Assembly (NCBI GenBank): GCA_020638195.1
Contig: JACKJC010000002.1
Span: 620,001-684,000, forward strand
Direction of reading: 5' to 3'
DNA from: Methylobacteriaceae bacterium
GTDB lineage: Bacteria; Pseudomonadota; Alphaproteobacteria; Rhizobiales; Beijerinckiaceae
Length of the DNA: 64,000 bases
A program made the translations under genes and the position numbers. Below are positions 61,735 through 64,000 of the stretch, piece after piece; the stretch's first letter is position 1, and each line of letters begins with the position of its first letter. The notes under the pieces are model-generated. The model was not told the origin of the DNA. It made no database searches and saw only the letters and a program-made list of their open reading frames with translations.

Positions 61735-62520
61735 ATGATCCGCTCGACGTCAGCGCCACCGTCTTCGCATGCAACGGGTTCGGGACACACATCCGGAACC
61801 CACGCGCACGGCCCTGGCGGCTGCCAGCATCACGGCACGGAGTCGCATTGCGCGCATTGCGCCGTGCGCCCCTATTCCGCTTGCGGCGCACTGGAGCACG
61901 ACGAACTCGCAAAGCTCGAAGCGCTCTCGCGGTCGAATTGCTACGCGCAGCGCCAGCAGTTGTTCGCGCAGGACGAGGACGCCCATTCCGTCTACAACAT
62001 CACCTCCGGCTCCGTGCGGCTCTATCGCCTGCTGCCGGACGGTCGGCGGCAGGTAGTGGGCTTCGCGATACCCGGCGATTTTCTCGGCCTTTCGCTGGCG
62101 GAGCGGACCGTCTACGGCGCGGAAGCGTTGACTTCGGTGACCGTTTGCCGGTTCGACCGCGAGCAGTTTTCGTCGTTCGTGGACGAGCACCCGCAATTGC
62201 TGCGGCGCCTGTACGACCTCGCCAACCATGAGCTCAGCCTGGCGCAGGAGCAGATGGTGCTGATCGGCCGCCGCACGGCGGAGGAGCGGGTGATCTGTTT
62301 CCTTGTCGGCCTGCGCAAGCGCTGGTCGCATATCAACAATAATTCCGTGACCGTGCCGCTGCCGATGACGCGGCAGGACATCGCCGATTTTCTCGGACTG
62401 ACCATCGAGACCGTCAGCCGCGCCATTTCCAAGCTGGCGCGCGAGCGGGCGCTGCTGGTGGTGCCGGATGGCGTGCGCCTGCTCGACGTCGCCCGCCTCG
62501 AGGCGGTCGCGGCGGGCTGA
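61735..62520 (+). CDS. Crp/Fnr-family regulator of FnrN type with a Cys cluster
   Basis: This is a 261-aa oxygen-responsive transcription factor. The N-terminal Cys39, Cys42 and Cys50 (CxxCx7C) with Cys138 are placed like the iron-sulfur ligands of FNR/FnrN. An additional His/Cys-rich stretch (residues 17-38, with Cys30) precedes them. The sensor barrel and dimer helix follow, then an HTH (about 213-235) with ETVSR (225-229), matching the FNR-type recognition of TTGAT-N4-ATCAA. Targets are probably low-oxygen genes. I see no such site in its own upstream region. The start at ATG 61735 is probable. Confidence 0.92.
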   Translation: MIRSTSAPPSSHATGSGHTSGTHAHGPGGCQHHGTESHCAHCAVRPYSACGALEHDELAKLEALSRSNCYAQRQQLFAQDEDAHSVYNITSGSVRLYRLLPDGRRQVVGFAIPGDFLGLSLAERTVYGAEALTSVTVCRFDREQFSSFVDEHPQLLRRLYDLANHELSLAQEQMVLIGRRTAEERVICFLVGLRKRWSHINNNSVTVPLPMTRQDIADFLGLTIETVSRAISKLARERALLVVPDGVRLLDVARLEAVAAG

Positions 62521-62575
62521 AGCCTGTCCACAGGGCGGTTCGCGCTTTTTGCCGGAATCGCGCTAGATTGCCCGC

Positions 62576-63382
62576 ATGCGCCAATATCTCGATCTGCTTT
62601 CGCATGTGCTGCACGACGGCGTGGCCAAGGCCGACCGCACCGGCACCGGCACGCGCTCGATCTTCGGTCACCAGATGCGCTTCGACCTCGCCGACGGATT
62701 TCCGATGGTGACGACGAAGAAGCTCTACCTGCGCGCGATCGTGCACGAGCTTCTGTGGTTCCTGAAGGGCGACACCAACATCAAGTATCTCGCCGACAAC
62801 AAGGTGACGATCTGGGACGAATGGGCCGATGAGAACGGCGATCTCGGTCCGGTCTACGGCAAGCAATGGCGCTCGTGGGCGGCGCCCGACGGCCGCACGA
62901 TCGACCAGATCAGCGAGGTCGTCGAGGAGATCAAGCGCAACCCGTTTTCGCGCCGGCTCGTCGTCAGCGCGTGGAATCCCGCTGATCTACCAGCGATGGC
63001 GCTCGCGCCGTGCCATTGTCTGTTCCAGTTCCATGTCGCGGAGATCGACGGGCGCAAACGGCTGTCGCTGCAGCTCTACCAGCGTTCGGCCGACGTGTTC
63101 CTGGGCGTGCCCTTCAACATCGCGAGCTATGCGCTGCTGCTTGCCATGGTCGCGCAGGTCACCGGCTGCGAGGCCGGCGATTTCGTGCATTCCTTCGGCG
63201 ATGCGCACCTCTACGACAATCACATCGAACAGGCGCAATTGCAGCTGACGCGTTCGCCGAAGCCGCTGCCGACGCTGCGCCTGAATCCGGCCGTGAAGTC
63301 GATCTTCGACTTCGCCTACGAGGACATTGCGATCGACGGCTACGAGGCCTGGCCCGCGATCAAGGCCGACGTCGCTGTCTGA
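62576..63382 (+). CDS. thyA: Thymidylate synthase
   Basis: ThyA methylates dUMP to dTMP using methylenetetrahydrofolate. The 268-aa protein has the catalytic Cys146 (LAPCHCLF), substrate-binding SAWNPADLP and QRSADVFLGVPFNIASYALL, and the folate-binding DRTGTGTRSIFGHQMRFD. The end IDGYEAWPAIKADVAV is close to the E. coli end. No folA follows. A YaiI-type gene overlaps its 3' end. Confidence 0.98.
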   Translation: MRQYLDLLSHVLHDGVAKADRTGTGTRSIFGHQMRFDLADGFPMVTTKKLYLRAIVHELLWFLKGDTNIKYLADNKVTIWDEWADENGDLGPVYGKQWRSWAAPDGRTIDQISEVVEEIKRNPFSRRLVVSAWNPADLPAMALAPCHCLFQFHVAEIDGRKRLSLQLYQRSADVFLGVPFNIASYALLLAMVAQVTGCEAGDFVHSFGDAHLYDNHIEQAQLQLTRSPKPLPTLRLNPAVKSIFDFAYEDIAIDGYEAWPAIKADVAV

Positions 63383-63833
63383 GTTTTCGGTCCTCGTCGA
63401 CGCCGACGCCTGCCCGGTGAAGGAAGAGGTCTACAAGGTCGCGCAGCGCAGGGGCGCGCGCGTCTTCGTCGTCGCCAATTCATTCATGCAGGTTCCGCGC
63501 GCCGATTTCGTCGAGCGCGTGATCGTGCCCGCAGGACCCGACGTCGCCGACGACTGGATCGCGGAGCGCGCCACGCCGTACACGGTCGTGGTCACACAAG
63601 ACCTGCCTCTGGCGGATAGATGCGTGAAAAAGGGCGCGCGCGTCCTGTCGCCGAAGGGGCAGGAATGGACGCCGCAGAATATCGGCTCCGCGCTGGCGAC
63701 ACGCAATCTGATGACCGATCTTCGCTCGGCAGGCGAGACGACGTCCGGCCCGCCGCCGTTCGGGCCGCGCGACCGCTCGGCCTTTCTGTCGGCGCTCGAT
63801 CTCGCGTTGACACGGATGGCGCGAGCAAAATGA
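63375..63833 (+). CDS. YaiI/YqxD family protein (DUF188), no usual start codon
   Basis: This is a protein of about 152 residues of unknown function with a PIN-like fold. LVDADACPVKEEVY, VANSFMQVPRADFVERVIVP and VVTQDLPLADRCVKKGARVLSPKG are family signatures, and homology begins close to SEFSVLVDAD. No ATG or GTG precedes this point in frame. A CTG at 63375 fits length and overlaps the thyA stop, suggesting coupling. The alternative is a TTG at 63327, giving 16 extra residues inside thyA. Confidence 0.88.
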   Translation: MSEFSVLVDADACPVKEEVYKVAQRRGARVFVVANSFMQVPRADFVERVIVPAGPDVADDWIAERATPYTVVVTQDLPLADRCVKKGARVLSPKGQEWTPQNIGSALATRNLMTDLRSAGETTSGPPPFGPRDRSAFLSALDLALTRMARAK

Positions 63834-63865
63834 AGGGGGCCGCATCCTGCGATACGGCGGTCTTC

Positions 63866-63901
63866 AAAAAAGGAAGAGGCCGTTCCTGTCGGAACGGCCT
63901 C
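63866..63901 (-). terminator. Intrinsic terminator for a minus-strand gene
   Basis: An 11-bp perfect stem (63876-63886 with 63891-63901, loop TGTC) is followed on the minus strand by a T-run (from AAAAAA at 63866-63871 on the plus strand). It lies 31 nt past the stop of the minus-strand partial gene and also ends 33 nt or more downstream of the YaiI gene, so it separates the two. Confidence 0.8.
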
Positions 63902-63932
63902 CCGCATTGTCTTTGCCGGCTACAGCGGCGGA

Positions 63933-64000
63933 TTACGCGGCACCGAACGATCCACGAGGAGTCCAGGCGCGCAAAGTCCGCCACGCAGACTTCGGCTGAT
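63933..64000 (-). CDS. C-terminal end of an unidentified minus-strand gene
   Basis: Only 22 codons are visible. On the minus strand they read QPKSAWRTLRAW followed by TPRGSFGAA and a TAA stop (63933-63935). A proper terminator lies just downstream, which supports this frame. The tail is basic and contains two Trp. The protein cannot be identified from so little sequence. Confidence 0.5.
   Translation of the reverse strand, partial: QPKSAWRTLRAWTPRGSFGAA

Noticed and set aside
63592..63984. 130-codon minus-strand frame at the window end
   Set aside because: It crosses the terminator at 63866-63901. The frame ending at 63933 is better placed relative to that terminator.

Overview
The window is about 64 kb of high-GC chromosomal DNA from an alphaproteobacterium, most likely of the order Hyphomicrobiales (Rhizobiales). 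The evidence is the unbroken rplA-rplJL-rpoBC / rpsL-rpsG-fusA-tuf / S10-spc-alpha gene order, the circularly permuted two-piece tmRNA, an alpha-type SspB, an ATP12-type F1-ATPase chaperone, a FnrN-like regulator and intergenic palindromes of the kind common in this order. I cannot name the family or genus.

Positions 1-30000 are the transcription and translation superoperon. The partial rplA is followed by rplJ-rplL, rpoB-rpoC with a strong terminator, a recognisable promoter and a structured leader before rpsL-rpsG-fusA-tuf, and then rpsJ through rplO, secY, adk, rpsM, rpsK, rpoA and rplQ. Most genes are tightly packed or overlap. Several spacers carry hairpins or REP-like palindromes. The order is conventional except for one small, compositionally different gene with its own terminator between adk and rpsM.

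Positions 30000-38300 hold a spermidine synthase-like methyltransferase, a Do/HtrA periplasmic protease, a lone ParA/VirC1-type ATPase on the opposite strand, and a co-directional run of rarA, crcB, an RluC-family pseudouridine synthase, a HAD phosphatase and the ATP12 chaperone. An Lrp/AsnC regulator converges on this run.

Positions 38300-61200 are mixed metabolism. They include a thiamine diphosphate decarboxylase-like enzyme, a 3-methyladenine glycosylase relative, an MFS transporter, both propionyl-CoA carboxylase subunits separated by eight genes, a solitary Rieske protein with a small secreted partner, a DUF2231/PQQ-type dehydrogenase pair, panC, acylphosphatase, lipB, tRNA-Leu(GAG), an SDR, an acyltransferase and an enoyl-CoA hydratase. 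At the end of this stretch the sspB-DUF4169-RHH operon lies immediately downstream of the tmRNA gene on the same strand, so the degradation tag and its ClpXP adaptor are encoded side by side.

Positions 61200-64000 hold the permuted tmRNA, a Crp/Fnr regulator with an FNR-like cysteine set, thyA, a YaiI/DUF188 gene with no usual start codon, and the last residues of an unidentified gene on the minus strand.

There is no CRISPR array, prophage, transposase or recognisable defence island. I see no clearly undescribed multi-gene system. The best leads are the ssrA-sspB neighbourhood, the small gene between adk and rpsM, the solitary Rieske pair, and the palindromic leader upstream of rpsL.
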